This document shows positions 53,140 through 64,000 of a stretch of DNA of 64,000 nt, one piece after another. Location: contig CM121341.1 in NCBI GenBank assembly GCA_051530055.1, positions 16,182,001-16,246,000 on the forward strand, given 5' to 3'. The stretch is from Neoechinorhynchus agilis. Taxonomy: Eukaryota; Acanthocephala. The position numbers and the translations under genes are program-made. The notes below the pieces were generated by a model that did no database searches, was not told the origin of the DNA, and saw nothing but the letters and a program-made list of their open reading frames with translations. Numbering within the stretch: position 1 is the first letter of the stretch; the number at the start of each line of letters is the position of its first letter.

Positions 53140-53205
53140 CACGTCTGATAATTTTTGGGCACACAGCCCACCGATCTGGTTCAGTGAAGTAATTCAATTA
53201 CTCAA
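53140..53205 (-). repeat. Dispersed repeat, inverted copy of 14085
   Basis: CTGATAATTTTTGGGCACACAGCCCACC...CAATTACTC is the reverse complement of the repeat at 14085-14152. Confidence 0.7.
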
Positions 53206-54511
53206 TGCACTGAACTGTTGAAAGCATTGTCATTCCCAATTCATGTTCGATTTTGCCACCACATTTCTTAGCTTTATTCGATTTAAAACACTTGATGAAC
53301 CGAGTTGCGTTAATTTATCATTACTGCTGTGCACGTCTTCAGAAAAGTGTTTGAAGCTCAAAACAATTCGCAGTTCATATATTTCAGTGTTATTAGGAAC
53401 GGTCATGTGTGCCAAAATTGATCACTTGAGATTGATTTTAAAGAAACGATAGTACGCGGAGATTTGGGATTTTAGCCAAAATTAACAAAACAAATTCTTT
53501 TCGCCACATCATGGGCCCCGAAATCGTCGTAAAAAATCTTAAAGTTGAGTGTATCTGGAACGGTGTTTTTATGCTTGGAATAAATCCTTATATGATGGTT
53601 GAACATAATTAAACTTATCAATTAATGAACAGAAGACAGTTCAGAACCCAAGGTTCCCTTGTTTCGAATATCGATCTACCGCTAAAAGTGTAGAATAATC
53701 CCAAACAAACCGGTTTTACAAGGATAAGCTCTGATCTCAGCATTTATCCTCGTATCATCCGATGCATAACGATCGTCAACAATGATTAATATGCACACAC
53801 CTCCGCGTGAGAAAGAATAACGGATCGTTTTTTGGAATGCTACATCTCAGCTATTTGACGTATCTTTTCTTCGAGCATAAAGTTTTCACTGATTGAAACG
53901 CAGAAAGCTTATTTGATCACTTTTATCTATTGGCAGCATCGAGACAGCTCACATCGAAACTTATACCCAAGTTTTGAGAATAGTCATCGACGACTCAATC
54001 GCCTTCGATTTTTTTTAGAGAAAGTCGTGTTACTTTTTAGTCTAAAAATTGCTTCCGTTTTGACCATTAAAACCCAATTAGTTTCATGCTAACCGCTGGA
54101 ACACTTTCCAATTCTCGTTACTCAAAGGTCCTACATTTTGTTATGGCTTATTCAATCGCGGTTTTCACTCACGTTGATCTCTTTTATTATTTGTTCTATT
54201 ATTCAGCTTTTAAACTAAAAAGCTACAACTTTTTTATTTGACATGAACGGTCATCCCTGATTTAATTTTATTACTATTTCGTCTTTTACGTGAGACATCT
54301 TCAGAATTGCTTAAGTTTTATGCATAAGTCAACGTACTTCATCAAAGCGTTGTTTGTTGAAGAAATATTTATCTGGTTCATATAGTTTATTGTGCAAATT
54401 TAACCCATAAGTCCTCGTCGGTTCTAATTTGCCACTCCCACTCACTACGACACTCTCAAAGACTCATTAGACGCTGTGCTCTAGAACGACATTTACACTT
54501 TAGTAAACACG
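53206..54511. other. Spacer upstream of the SPE-39 gene
   Basis: Overlapping open frames of about 60-70 codons at 53230-53455 on both strands have no motif. The rest is AT-rich. Confidence 0.4.
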
Positions 54512-57351
54512 ATGGATCCCGTAGACGAAAGTAGTTCGGCCGAAGATGAAGAGAAATATTGGTATGAGTCCTCAATAAAAGGATACAAGTGAGTGTGATT
54601 ACTGCATATACATTCTTCACAGATATATCTCAAAACAGAAATCTCTTTAACGACGAAGAGGGAATCGGATCGTCAATAAAAGACCAACAGAATGTAGAGA
54701 AATCAAAAGACATAATTCGTCTCCTCAATGGAACACGATTGGATTGGATGAAGGAAAGTCCCGATCTCATAGTTAATTGGGATGGCGAGACTATTCCGCC
54801 TGATGTGCAGGGAACATCCACATTCGACAATGCCGATACATTGAGACAGGCGATCATGCCAATCAGGCAAGTAAAAGCAAAATCTGCTCGATTTGGCGGA
54901 GGTGCAATGCCTACTCAGGATGATACAAAGTTATTGACATCTAGCCTTGACACGAGACGCTATCAAGTAAAAGCGGATACTTCGTTAATATCCCAATCGG
55001 CTCATTTTGAACCGCCTTTGGATGTAATGTCAATAAGCCGAAACCTTGCAGCCACTCATATTTCTCTTTTGCCTACTTCATTTTAAGTGTCGATTTCATC
55101 GGTGACTAATGGGGTTCAGATTCTTTAACATGTGTTGAAATCGCACAGGACGATCCCTGTGAGTTTGATGATACCGAAGTTGACTCTTATCGAGTTATTA
55201 GTGATCTTATGATCAATAAGGTTAGAATTTAGCCAGTTGTAAAAAATATTTTCACATTAACTGCAGCCTAGCCAACTAACGTCTGTTCGAACTCAAATAC
55301 AAAAAGAACGATTGTTCAAGTCTGCTCTCACTCGAGGAGATGGTAATGCCATAATCGCAGTTATTCTGTATTTGAAGCAGACAATGTCTAAATCATTTGA
55401 TCAACAATCGCTTCAGCTTTATCTTAACACAATTTTAATAGACAATAATTCTGCTCAACTATTTGACACTGGAATGTGATGCAAGTATTGTTGCTCTAGC
55501 GAACTTCGGTTCAACATTTGTAAACTTGTTAGCATATTCAGTGCTGTAAATTTCTCAAACATTTTTTATTGCAACTATTGTGTTGAATTGACAAATGAAA
55601 ATTATTAAGAAAAGAAAAAATCTCCTGATTCAGCCGCTTTGCTTAAAATAAAATTTCTCATATATTTTTTCTGAGTGGCAAAATAAGCTCCAGTGCGCTT
55701 TCTCTTTGATTTCTTTGAATTCCCTTTACCTATCGTAACCAAATTAATGGTTTAAACCAATCCAGATTTTGCGGGTAAATTCATGTATTTTCCAAAATCC
55801 CCTAGAAAAACTTAAGGGTTTGACTTTGGAATCGAATATTGTGTATTTATAGTATATATTAAGTTGATATAAAATCTCTATAAATTCGCTGAGCGCACCA
55901 AACGCACAATATTTACGCTGTTGATCATTGTTGATCATTTGAACAAGCAATTTTTCCAGAAAATTCTGACTGGAAAGAGTTACTTGAAAAATCAAGACGC
56001 AAAACTTGCCCGTGATCACTACGTTCGATATGTCAAATTCTGCATGAGTTTGGACGAGGTTAGTCGTTGAGCATTTTCTTTATTTATCCTTCGGATTAAT
56101 TCTTTTTCTCGATGTTCGAAACTTCTTAATGGTGCTCTTGTGAGATATTACTTGATTTGGTAGCCGCCTTATTGATCAGGTTTTGTTTTCTGATCTTAAT
56201 GGTGCAGTAAGCAAACCAGACGTTCGTAAGTGGAGAGACAGGCCTTTATCTGAAAATTACTCAAACTATGTGAGGTTCTCAAGTGAAATTTATTGTTAGC
56301 GGCTACTGCAAAGCTTCACACTATGTTGATCGCTGCATTCTAATTATATTTTGCGATTTAAATATTTGACAGTAGTGCCAATATAATTATTTCATTTAGG
56401 CTATAAAGGAGCTTCGGGACCTAAACATGAGCGAAGAAGCTCTTAATTTTTACATGTCACGGTTTTCATCGTCATTTGAAGAAGACCTGGGAATCATACT
56501 AAGCGATCGACCAACATCAGCTCAGATGGTAGACCTCCTTCGTTCAAGATACAAAGAACTTCTTACATTTTTCGGGCAGTTAGGAGACATTCCATACGGA
56601 AAATCAGTCTCGCTGCATATGTATATGATTGACGTAAAAAAGAGGATTTTTAGTGAATATAACAGTCTCCATCCAGGAAAAGCTCTAACCGAACCTTTGA
56701 TAGAAGTAGCGCGGATAAAATCTCCAATCGAACTCTTGAGATTATGTTTACGAAATGACAACCGTATTGGTGATTTACACACTGCGAGGATCAGGATTAC
56801 AACTAGAGCTCTCCTTAAAAAATCCTGGTTCCATAAAGCTTCCTGATCCTACCCATATATGTGAAAGATTCAATCTTACCGATCGGCAACATGCGTTCTC
56901 AATAGTGTCCGTCCTTGCAGAATTAAACGCATGGTCCGAACTCAATAATCAATTGCTGAAAAAGGGAGTCGCCTCCCGTTTATCAAGCCCAGGTCTTTCT
57001 AAGTCAACTCAGTGGCACATAATGTGCGATATTGCGTTCGCAGCTAATGCGCCGGCTTCTATTATCTCCGATTACATTCGATACATTCCAGACGTCGAAC
57101 AACGTTTCGATAAAGCACAAAAATTTAACTGTTATGATTTGGCTGTGGAATGTCTCAAGGAACTCAAGAATAAAGAGAAACTAGAATTTTATCGAAAAAC
57201 AATTCCAAACGATCAGCCAGCTTATACGAAAGCTACAGCTTATCTCGAAAATATGCCAGCTACAAGTGCTCAAATATCAACTAGCGGGATGAACTTTCCG
57301 ACTTTATCAAAAGATAAGTTTAGATTTAGGGATTTATTCCAGAAAAAATAA
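54512..57351 (+). CDS. SPE-39/VIPAS39-like vesicle-sorting protein
   Basis: Secure exons: 54512-54588, 54639-55023, 55149-55220 and 55267 to about 55475. Further coding pieces: about 55960-56057, 56163-56215, 56402-56774 and 56840-57351. The N-terminus is acidic (MDPVDESSSAEDEEKYWYES) with a disordered region, as in SPE-39. The central part has QIQKERLFKSALTRGDGNAI, VILYLKQTMSKS and LQLYLNTILIDNNSAQLFD, the alpha-helical repeat of VIPAS39. The C-terminal part, ERFNLTDRQHAFSIVSVLAE through KFNCYDLAVECLKELKNKEK, is a VPS16-C-type domain. VIPAS39 pairs with VPS33B (the CHEVI complex) for endolysosomal sorting; in worms it is needed for sperm vesicle biogenesis. I could not fit the joins near 55476-55960 and 56750-56840 in phase, so exon limits there are provisional and a frame error is possible. 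Confidence 0.7.
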
Positions 57352-57659
57352 TGATTTGAGTTCAACCAAATTTATGCTTGACGACTAGATTCCCTTCAAT
57401 TTTTGAATATATTAACAATAAAAAATACAGCACAAAAAGGATCGTTTGCCATGAAATAAATAAAACGGAAATAGTCCAACTTAAGAAGCGTGTTAATAAT
57501 ATGTTAGCTAACATGTGGACTGTAAATAATTAATTTTGCGCTATTTGCACCACAAAGCGGAACTATAAATAAATATAAGAAACATGGGATAATCATTTAA
57601 CGGCTATCGGAGTTAAAAGACTAACAAAAACTTACGAAAAATGAAGTTAAAGATAAAAT

Positions 57660-57842
57660 CCATGGGTATGTGGCGGTGGGGAAAAAATTATATCAAAGAA
57701 TGACTTTAATTGAAATATTTCGTCCAATCACGCTGGACTTCTTCAGTCAATTATTGTTAAAGTATTTTATTCGAGTGCGAATAAAATACTTTCAATTAAA
57801 GTCACTGTTTGATATTATTTTTTTCCCACCGCCACAAAAAAT
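57660..57842. repeat. Palindromic Penelope-type terminus
   Basis: Inverted arms of about 55 bp (GTGGCGGTGGGGAAAA...GACTTTAATTGAAA) surround a core that, on the minus strand, reads CTGAAGAA-GTCCA-GCGTGAT-TGGAC-GAAATATTTC: a five-base-pair stem with the same flanks as the other copies. Confidence 0.85.
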
Positions 57843-58193
57843 GAAGTTCTAACCGCCGCGCGTGCTTGTACAAACTGCGGAAATGACCTTCGTATTATGA
57901 AAGATCGATCGATAAATACAAGAGATGATCGACCAAATAAGTTCAAAAAGGTTTCTACAACGCGAGTTTGATAACAACCGAAAGCCTGCATCTGTTTCGT
58001 CAACGACAAATATACTTCTTAGCATAAGTTAAGCCGTTTTGAAAATCTCTTGACTAATACAAGCGCAAAGATTCCTAAATGTGCGCAAATCATTTGAAAT
58101 GGAACCGAATTACTAAACTGTCAAACAAATAAAACTGCTTTCCTCTCAGACCAAAGCAACAAAACCGAAACGGAGATGTTTACAGGGATTTTC
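57843..58193. other. Spacer between convergent genes
   Basis: 3' flank of eIF6; no feature recognised. Confidence 0.45.
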
Positions 58194-58928
58194 TTAGGAA
58201 AGCATTTCCATTGTGTTTTTCTTTGTTATCGAATCCCAATGGTCTTTGGTGTACGTAAGCTTGAATATTGAATTGATAACATCAAGTTCATGAGCACTCG
58301 TGTTCATTCCGCAAATTCCGGTCCAATCATTACAAGCGAGGCCAGCGGCTAACAAATCGCTTCCTCGATTAACAGTGCCGGGCAGTAGAGGAACTTGGAG
58401 GAGTGACGCGAGTTCCTCAAGTTGCGGTTTCGTTGTTCGCGGATGAACGAGGCCGCCTCGGTTTGTAATAACGCTGTATGTACCAACCAGTGCATTTCCT
58501 GCAATCACATTTCGGAACACTTCGACGTTCAATGTGTCCCCCAGAATCTCCTCGGTCTCCTTGTCTAATTCCGGATGAGCAAGAGCGACGTGATCGTTTG
58601 AAACGATTACATTTCCCAGAGCCGATAGTCGCTCTTCGACTCTCTGGATTTTTACGTTATCCGGGAGGGCATTTCTAAGGAACTGGATTTCTTGATCCGT
58701 CGTAGTATTCGGGACGAGAAGGCCGTGGCGATTCCCAACGGTCAGGCGTCCAACTATCCGGCAGCCAGCAATGCAGCACCGGATCACGGGAACGCTATCG
58801 CCCATCTGCCATTCAAGAGAACTGTAAAACTGACTCGATGAAGTTAAACCACAAAGACAATAAGAATTCGTGAGTTTCGCGAACACTCCAACGTCATTGC
58901 TGCCCTCACATTGGTAACGATTAGCCAT
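58194..58928 (-). CDS. eif6: Eukaryotic translation initiation factor 6
   Basis: A single-exon gene of 244 codons, the normal length for eIF6 (245). The frame is open 43 codons further upstream, but MANRYQCEGSNDVGVFAKLT aligns with the universal start (MA.R..FE...EIG.FAKLTN), so 58928 is chosen. The five-fold pentein repeats are visible: FAKLTNSYCL, IAGCRIVGRLTVGNRHGLLV, VEERLSALGNVIVSNDHVAL, LVGTYSVITNRGGLVHP and LLPGTVNRGSDLLAAGLACN. eIF6 binds the 60S subunit, is needed for its nuclear maturation and prevents early joining with 40S. No damage. It is head to head with SAAL1. Confidence 0.96.
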   Translation of the reverse strand: MANRYQCEGSNDVGVFAKLTNSYCLCGLTSSSQFYSSLEWQMGDSVPVIRCCIAGCRIVGRLTVGNRHGLLVPNTTTDQEIQFLRNALPDNVKIQRVEERLSALGNVIVSNDHVALAHPELDKETEEILGDTLNVEVFRNVIAGNALVGTYSVITNRGGLVHPRTTKPQLEELASLLQVPLLPGTVNRGSDLLAAGLACNDWTGICGMNTSAHELDVINSIFKLTYTKDHWDSITKKNTMEMLS

Positions 58929-59151
58929 TCTCAAGCTTATTTTAGAAGGTATTTTCGAGAGATGACTAGAAGACTTGTTTCTTGGTTCGTTTTCTTTCCC
59001 GTTTGTGCGTCTAGGAAATGCGAGGAGCGATCGATACCATTGGATTTTTTCGATCACATTTCTTCTTAATCGACGAATGATAGACCTTGAAATGGGTCTT
59101 TGAACTACAAAATGACCAAGTCCGTGATCTCCTACCTTTCTTGTTAAGACA
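58929..59151. promoter_or_regulatory. Probable bidirectional promoter eIF6/SAAL1
   Basis: 223 bp separate the two start codons on opposite strands. No TATA box is evident. Shared short promoters are common for divergent housekeeping genes; function is inferred from position only. Confidence 0.45.
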
Positions 59152-60219
59152 ATGCCTTACAGTTCTACAAATGATCTTTGGAATCCGCCTCCTCCGCCTG
59201 AACTGAACGAGTTAGCAGATGACCGAATCCGGGGAACTATTTATAGCAAACATCGACTTTATCAACTTCTTCTCTCGCTCGTTCAATATTGCGATCAATG
59301 TACGACAATGGACGAAATTGAACTCGAAGAAACTCTTTGCTCATTATGGGACATGACAATCAATGAGTCAGTTTCGGAACTCATTTTAAACTTTGGTGCT
59401 CATCGCGTTTTCGTTCACCTGTGCACATCATCGATATCTCAACGAATCGCTGAGCTTTGTTTTGGAATTCTTGCAAATTTGTTGTGTTTTGACTTTTTTC
59501 TCTCTGAAAATGGATACAATGAAATCACAAAAGTAGCTGCTGAGCAACTCCGGCACTTGGAAAACGGGTGTAGCGAAATCTTATGGGATCCATTGGTTCT
59601 TGTTCAAATAATGCGACTTTGCAACGTCTTAATTGTGGGTAATCGAGATTTCATTGAACAGATTCCCATTACTGCACTCGTTTTTATTCTAAAGCAATCA
59701 CTGAATCGTTCATTGATCGCCAAAACGTGCTTAGTAGTTCGTTCTATGCTTGATAATGAATATAAGCCGTGTCGACAGATATATGCAGGATTGTTGGAAG
59801 CTGCAAAGACCCAAAAACGGCCCAATCGACACCTACTTTATTGTCTTTTGAGCGTTTCCGTTCAAATGTCTTGCTCTGATCTGGACAATCAATTCAATGA
59901 AGTCATTCTTTTGAGCGTCAAATCTCTCTTGGATCCTCAGATTGATTTGGGAGAAGATGAGGACTCGAGACTTGAACAAGTCGAGGATACTTTGGGAACG
60001 ATTATAATGACTCACATTGAGTTGGAAATGAATATGTTGAACTTTGACAATGTCGTGAAAGCAATAATCGATTACAAACCAACATGTCAATCTTCCTTAT
60101 TTAAACCTCTGCTTACTCTCTCGTTCCTCAATGGGGCTGAAAAAATCAAACTGAGTAAAGAAACCAAGGTTAAACTCAAAGAGTTCCTGAAGACTCTTTT
60201 AGATAAATTGCTTTTTTGA
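59152..60219 (+). CDS. SAAL1-like armadillo-fold protein
   Basis: A single-exon gene, 355 codons, intact. The block EETLCSLWDMTINESVSELI followed by FGAHRVFVHL and ISQRIAELCFGILANLLC is the signature of the SAAL1 (serum amyloid A-like 1) family: (E)E.LC.LWD(M)S.....VA..L, then R..E(I/L)C.GILGN. The rest is a helical repeat (ARM-like) with HRLYQLLLSLVQYCDQ early and KETKVKLKEFLKTLLDKLL at the end. The vertebrate protein is longer (about 470 residues) and is linked to cell proliferation; its molecular role is not established. The start codon is the first ATG in the frame, followed by a Pro-rich NPPPPPEL segment. Confidence 0.8.
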   Translation: MPYSSTNDLWNPPPPPELNELADDRIRGTIYSKHRLYQLLLSLVQYCDQCTTMDEIELEETLCSLWDMTINESVSELILNFGAHRVFVHLCTSSISQRIAELCFGILANLLCFDFFLSENGYNEITKVAAEQLRHLENGCSEILWDPLVLVQIMRLCNVLIVGNRDFIEQIPITALVFILKQSLNRSLIAKTCLVVRSMLDNEYKPCRQIYAGLLEAAKTQKRPNRHLLYCLLSVSVQMSCSDLDNQFNEVILLSVKSLLDPQIDLGEDEDSRLEQVEDTLGTIIMTHIELEMNMLNFDNVVKAIIDYKPTCQSSLFKPLLTLSFLNGAEKIKLSKETKVKLKEFLKTLLDKLLF

Positions 60220-60364
60220 ACGTAACCAGACTTTAGTTTTAATATTTCCTCTAACGAATCATCTGATTCAGCCTTGATTTCCATTCGGTAGCCAGTAGAA
60301 TCGATATCCCGGGTTTATAACTCGGACTACCTAAGAGAATAATTTCAAAAGATAAGAAAGCATT

Positions 60365-60440
60365 GAAAATATTGACACTTAACTTGAGATTCACTTTAGA
60401 TCGAAATATTGACACTTAACTTGAGATTCACTTTAGATCG
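60365..60440. repeat. 38-bp tandem duplication
   Basis: GAAATATTGACACTTAACTT...TTAGATC occurs twice in direct succession, identical but for one base. A recent small duplication. Confidence 0.9.
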
Positions 60441-60835
60441 CCAAAGTTCGTGCACTGGAAAAGGTAGGCCTGTTGTTGCTGTTGTTACGGACAAATATAA
60501 CTCTATTTCTTAATTAGTTCCGAGTTTCATTGAGTTTAAATTTAGCATCACTGATCCACCATCTAAAAATCTAATTTTTGTAAATCAATGACTTAACCTG
60601 TTATTAAACCTGAGAATCACGCCCACGATAAAACATTGCTTCTTATTCAAATTTAAGTGGTTTGTACAGAGTTTTGGTACGGAAAACAAATCCGCATATT
60701 TTTGTTATTATGCCCTTTTATCCGGAAAATATTGGAAAAAACCGGAATTATTTTTATAACTAAAAGTCTTCGGCTTTCATAACAATTTTTTTCAAACAAT
60801 AAACTTTTATTTTACGCATATTATGTATGCTGTAT
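60441..60835. other. Spacer, nothing recognised
   Basis: AT-rich 3' flank of SAAL1 up to the end of the minus-strand LINE. Confidence 0.4.
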
Positions 60836-63605
60836 GCCTAGCCGTCCTCAATTGTCGCCCGAATGCTTGCAGTGTTGCCTTTCAACACGCCGATGCTGAT
60901 ATTTTGAACCAGGTATTGACCTGACCTTGCATCACCGGTTATAACCTGAAGACATCGCTTCAGATTCCTCAGGAGTTGAAAAGAGCCTCGCTACAGAGAG
61001 ATCCGTAGGTCTCAACCCCAAAAGTCACAAACACATGGTCCGGGCTAGATCTAGGTATTTCGCCGTTTTCCGTCCTTCCGCAGCGCTCGCTGCACCTCCT
61101 GCTTTAACCATCGAGAACATGAGATTGCTGACCGCGAGTGTATCGACACAAGTGCCACGGAAATACGGTCACCCCATCAAGTCTACGTCCGTCGTCCCTA
61201 CAGAGGTTGGCAGGTTCAAAAATAATGGGTGCATGTACCGTAACAAGTGCCCAGCTCAGCACCATGTTAATTTCGGCATGCCTTGCGAATCTGCCGGCTG
61301 ATCTTCTACAGATGAGACTATGATGTCCCGACGTATCCACATTTGCACCGCAGCGGCAACGGTGGGGATGACACATCGGTAGTCCTAGTCTCATTGAAAC
61401 TCCAACCCGAAGAGTACCCACAGATGCCAGCAGTACCGCGTTCAAGCAAGCACCTGATTCTCTAGTGGAGACTGCCAACAACCTGGCACGGACAACGTCG
61501 TCGCTTGAGTCTGATAAGAGAGAGCTTTGAACTCTTGCTACGAGAGGTATATCCCACAGAGATTGTTTTTGACCCTTCACAGGTACTTGATCGGAGTTGG
61601 TCAGTGCACACCACTCACTGACTCCCTCTTCAAATGCCTATCAAGATGATAATTAGATTTTAAAATGAGCTGAACTGCGCTTCGGCTTCCCTTATAGAAG
61701 CCCAAAAATGCGGGCAGGGATATGTCTGCTTTTTTCCGGGTGCTCGACCCGGCAGAAGATACAGACAATGGTGCTTGTCGCCATGCCTCTTCTGACATCT
61801 TTACATTTAAAACTTGCTCAAGACAGTCCTTCAATCTGTCATCTAGCTTGCCAAGCTGAACCTTGTGCTTGAAAAACGGCGCAGTGCGTATAGCAGAGGG
61901 TGTTCTTTATCAAGAACAGAGCCTCGTGTGATCCAAGCTCACAAAACCTATCTCAAAGCACCGATAATTTCTTTAGAAGGTTGTTAATTTCTTGTTCGAC
62001 ATTCCCATCAAAGACGTAACTGCCCAAAAGCTTAAGCCGGTTCCGTCTTTTGCAGGGTCCCTCTCTATGTTACGGAATAGAATTTCGCACTTTTCTGCGT
62101 TCAATTCAAAGCCCAGCTTGCTTTCCCCCATCTTGATTTTCTCCAGGTCACGAAGAACTACCTGGAGATCGCCTCCCAGCGTAGCATCGTCCAGGTACCA
62201 GGCATTAAATTCCGCATTCACTGTGAGCGTGAAACCAATCGGGCCTAATGGGTCTCCCTGTTGAACGCCTCTTTCGGAAGGAATGATGTGATCGTTGAAT
62301 ATAAGAGGGGTGAGAGCTTTTTAGAGCGAGTCGCGATTAACGGAATAGAATGCGTACCGGAAACCTAATTTCAGGATCACACACGGTTTGACGTTCTCGA
62401 TAACAAATGTACGGAGTGCGTGGACTATGGCTTCACCCCCAAGGTGTGCAGCAACCTGTTGAACTGAACGGCGAATTTCAGCAACACTTTCTGAGACTCG
62501 CCTAGAAATCACTTTCCCTGCTAGTTGTCTCAATGTAGAGCCAATCGCGATGGGACGAATCCCACCGTCCTTCTTTTTAAGGCGCAGAGGGAAGCGCCGA
62601 AAAACATTTCAATCGCTTTGGGGACAGGTTTTCCCCAGAGAAAACGCCGACTAACCGAATCAAGGCGTTCAGAAGAACATAGGATGGATTACTTACGGAG
62701 AAGGACATCATGCCCTTTAGGTGCTGAGGCCGAAACCCGTCGAGCCCATGTGCTGACCCATTTGCGAACGAAGAAACGACTTTCTTAAAAACATCAACCG
62801 AAAATTCTAACGGCGTGCACGAGGGGATTATCTCCGAATATTCTAGATGACCAGTGGGTCGAGGATGTTTCTCGCTGAGAAGTTGGAGAGTTTTCGTATC
62901 ATCTCTTGCGAATTCGTTGGTGGATGATAGAATGCGAACCGCGCCTCTCACATCACCATCGGCGAGTTTAGAAGACACTCTCTGGGTCATTGAACGGGTT
63001 GAAACTCGGCTCGGATTCGGTGGATTCGAAAATTCTCCCCTAAAACGCGAGCTTTGCGTAGGACCTCTCCCAACGAGTTGTCGAAGGAGGACACCCGGTT
63101 TTCGATGAGGGTTAGAAGGGACTCGTCAGATTTTACTCCAGCACAAAGTACCAGTCTCGGGGATGCGAAAAGGCGCGTCCAAGTTATTTCGGTAGCGTCC
63201 TCCGGGATCCGCTTCGGGATGTTTCTGGGCAAAACGCGCACGATCTCCAGCAACGAAGGGGTGCGATGGACGATGCTTTTGATGTTCTGACGAGGTTCAT
63301 TGAATTGAGGAGAAGATTTTGCTAGCAAAAGGCCGGAACCAACACATAGGGATCCCTTGGGCCGTGAGTCCAAAATTCTCCCCTTTCGTAATTTTGATCT
63401 GCTTGTCACAGACCGGGCAATTATGTGTTAAGACCTTCGGATCTCGGGCAGCATTATCCTCACCTCCCAGAGTACTTGAAATTTCCGTTAGCCACTTGTT
63501 CTCTACAGGTCATTCGGACCAAAGTTGAGTTTGTGAATTTACAGCGTCGGTCCTCTCGTGATCCGCGTGATCAACGCCTGTGTCAGCAGCGTCGAGTTGC
63601 GACAT
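60836..63605 (-). mobile_element. RLE-type LINE, old nearly full-length copy
   Basis: Read from 63605 down: N-terminal region (MSQLDAADTGVDHADHERTD), finger NCPVCDKQIKI with its His residues lost, RVSSKLADGDVRGAVRILSS, the RT start GSAHGLDGFRPQHLKGMM, block A damaged (VILKLGFRYAF), AWYLDDATLGGD with intact YLDD (62200), thumb, knuckle HRCRCGANVDTSGHHSLICR, a damaged nuclease (GRRLDGVTVFPW, PD changed to LD) and the tail NISIGVLKGNTASIRATIED. The protein is split over at least six frames, and the knuckle order matches the young copy at 25826. It is a separate, much older subfamily. Confidence 0.85.
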
Positions 63606-63975
63606 GCGGCAAATCGTGGTTTGCTGAGATGGTTAAGTCCCGAGCCTCGTTGACATGCCGAATTCTTCGGATATAGCAAGATTCCGACGACAACCTCAAT
63701 GGGAAAATCTGAAGCAATTTTTAAAACGAAATGTTATTGTTTGATTGCAAAATGGAATCAGAAAACAATTTAAAACTCCTGAAATTCAGAAGAAAGCTGC
63801 GAAACATTTCATCTCCTTATCACACGTTCGATTTGTCAACAGCGTGATTGACAGGATTTTTACTGTGAAAAAAGCGTTACCTTCTCCGCCGCAGCAATTT
63901 CTGTGCTCTATTTTAGGAACGTCCCCGCCTTCGTCCTAGGGAATAAATCGCAAGCCGTCGAAGTGTTTAATTGGC
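63606..63975. other. LINE 5' flank and spacer
   Basis: Possibly the LINE 5' UTR up to about 63660, then unassigned AT-rich sequence before the tRNA. Confidence 0.35.
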
Positions 63976-64000
63976 TGTTTCCGCCCAGGCTCGAACTGGG
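63976..64000 (-). tRNA. 3' end of a tRNA, probably tRNA-Val (cut by window edge)
   Basis: Minus strand: T stem CCCAG/CTGGG with loop TTCGAGC, acceptor strand CGGAAAC and discriminator A. The GTTTCCG/CGGAAAC acceptor is typical of eukaryotic tRNA-Val. The anticodon lies outside the window, so identity is an inference. Confidence 0.6.

Noticed and set aside
53230-53455. Open frames of 61-69 codons on both strands
   Set aside because: Mirror frames of each other without motif, start context or neighbours that would support one.

Overview
This is a eukaryotic window, about 36% GC, from a small invertebrate. The host genes that can be assembled by eye have many very short introns (mostly 44-60 bp, GT...TTTAG or GT...CAG). 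Together with a SPE-39/VIPAS39 homologue, the repeat content and the AT-rich spacers, this fits an enoplean (Dorylaimia/Trichinellida-like) nematode. That assignment is an inference; no rRNA or mitochondrial marker is present.

Layout. 0.8-4 kb: three or four unrecognised open frames. 4-15 kb: a transposon graveyard (LINEs with a restriction-like endonuclease [RLE], CR1-like LINEs, a Jockey/I-like LINE, Penelope-like elements [PLEs]) holding one intact host gene, mitochondrial ribosomal protein bS6m (mrps6). 16.5-17.8 kb: an intronless, divergent actin with a CArG box and a TATA box. 18.8-20.9 kb: a recent Penelope-like element. 21-25.8 kb: a COQ2 homologue, two unknown open frames and five short fold-back repeats. 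25.8-30.4 kb: an almost complete RLE LINE, a tRNA-Thr and a second LINE fragment. 30.7-32 kb: an atypical E2F. 32.5-35.5 kb: an eight-exon SLC30-type transporter without its metal site. 36.4-38.8 kb and 49.1-52.2 kb: two inverted copies of a CR1-derived element. Between them lie glutamate dehydrogenase, a coiled-coil gene and an M3-type peptidase whose HEXXH motif is gone. 54.5-60.2 kb: a SPE-39 gene, then eIF6 and SAAL1 head to head. 60.8-63.6 kb: an old, nearly full-length RLE LINE, then the 3' edge of a tRNA.

The host genes are mostly housekeeping: mitochondrial translation, ubiquinone synthesis, glutamate metabolism, ribosome maturation, endolysosomal sorting and cell cycle. They do not form an operon or a pathway. 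Two of them (the transporter and the peptidase) look like intact but catalytically dead family members.

The most unusual theme is a family of palindromic repeats that share the Penelope terminus. Each has the core CTGAAGA(A)-stem-loop-stem-GAAA, close to a hammerhead ribozyme core. They occur at six or seven places, once directly upstream of the young RLE LINE. The full Penelope copy shows how such palindromes arise: its 3' end is repeated, inverted, at its 5' end.
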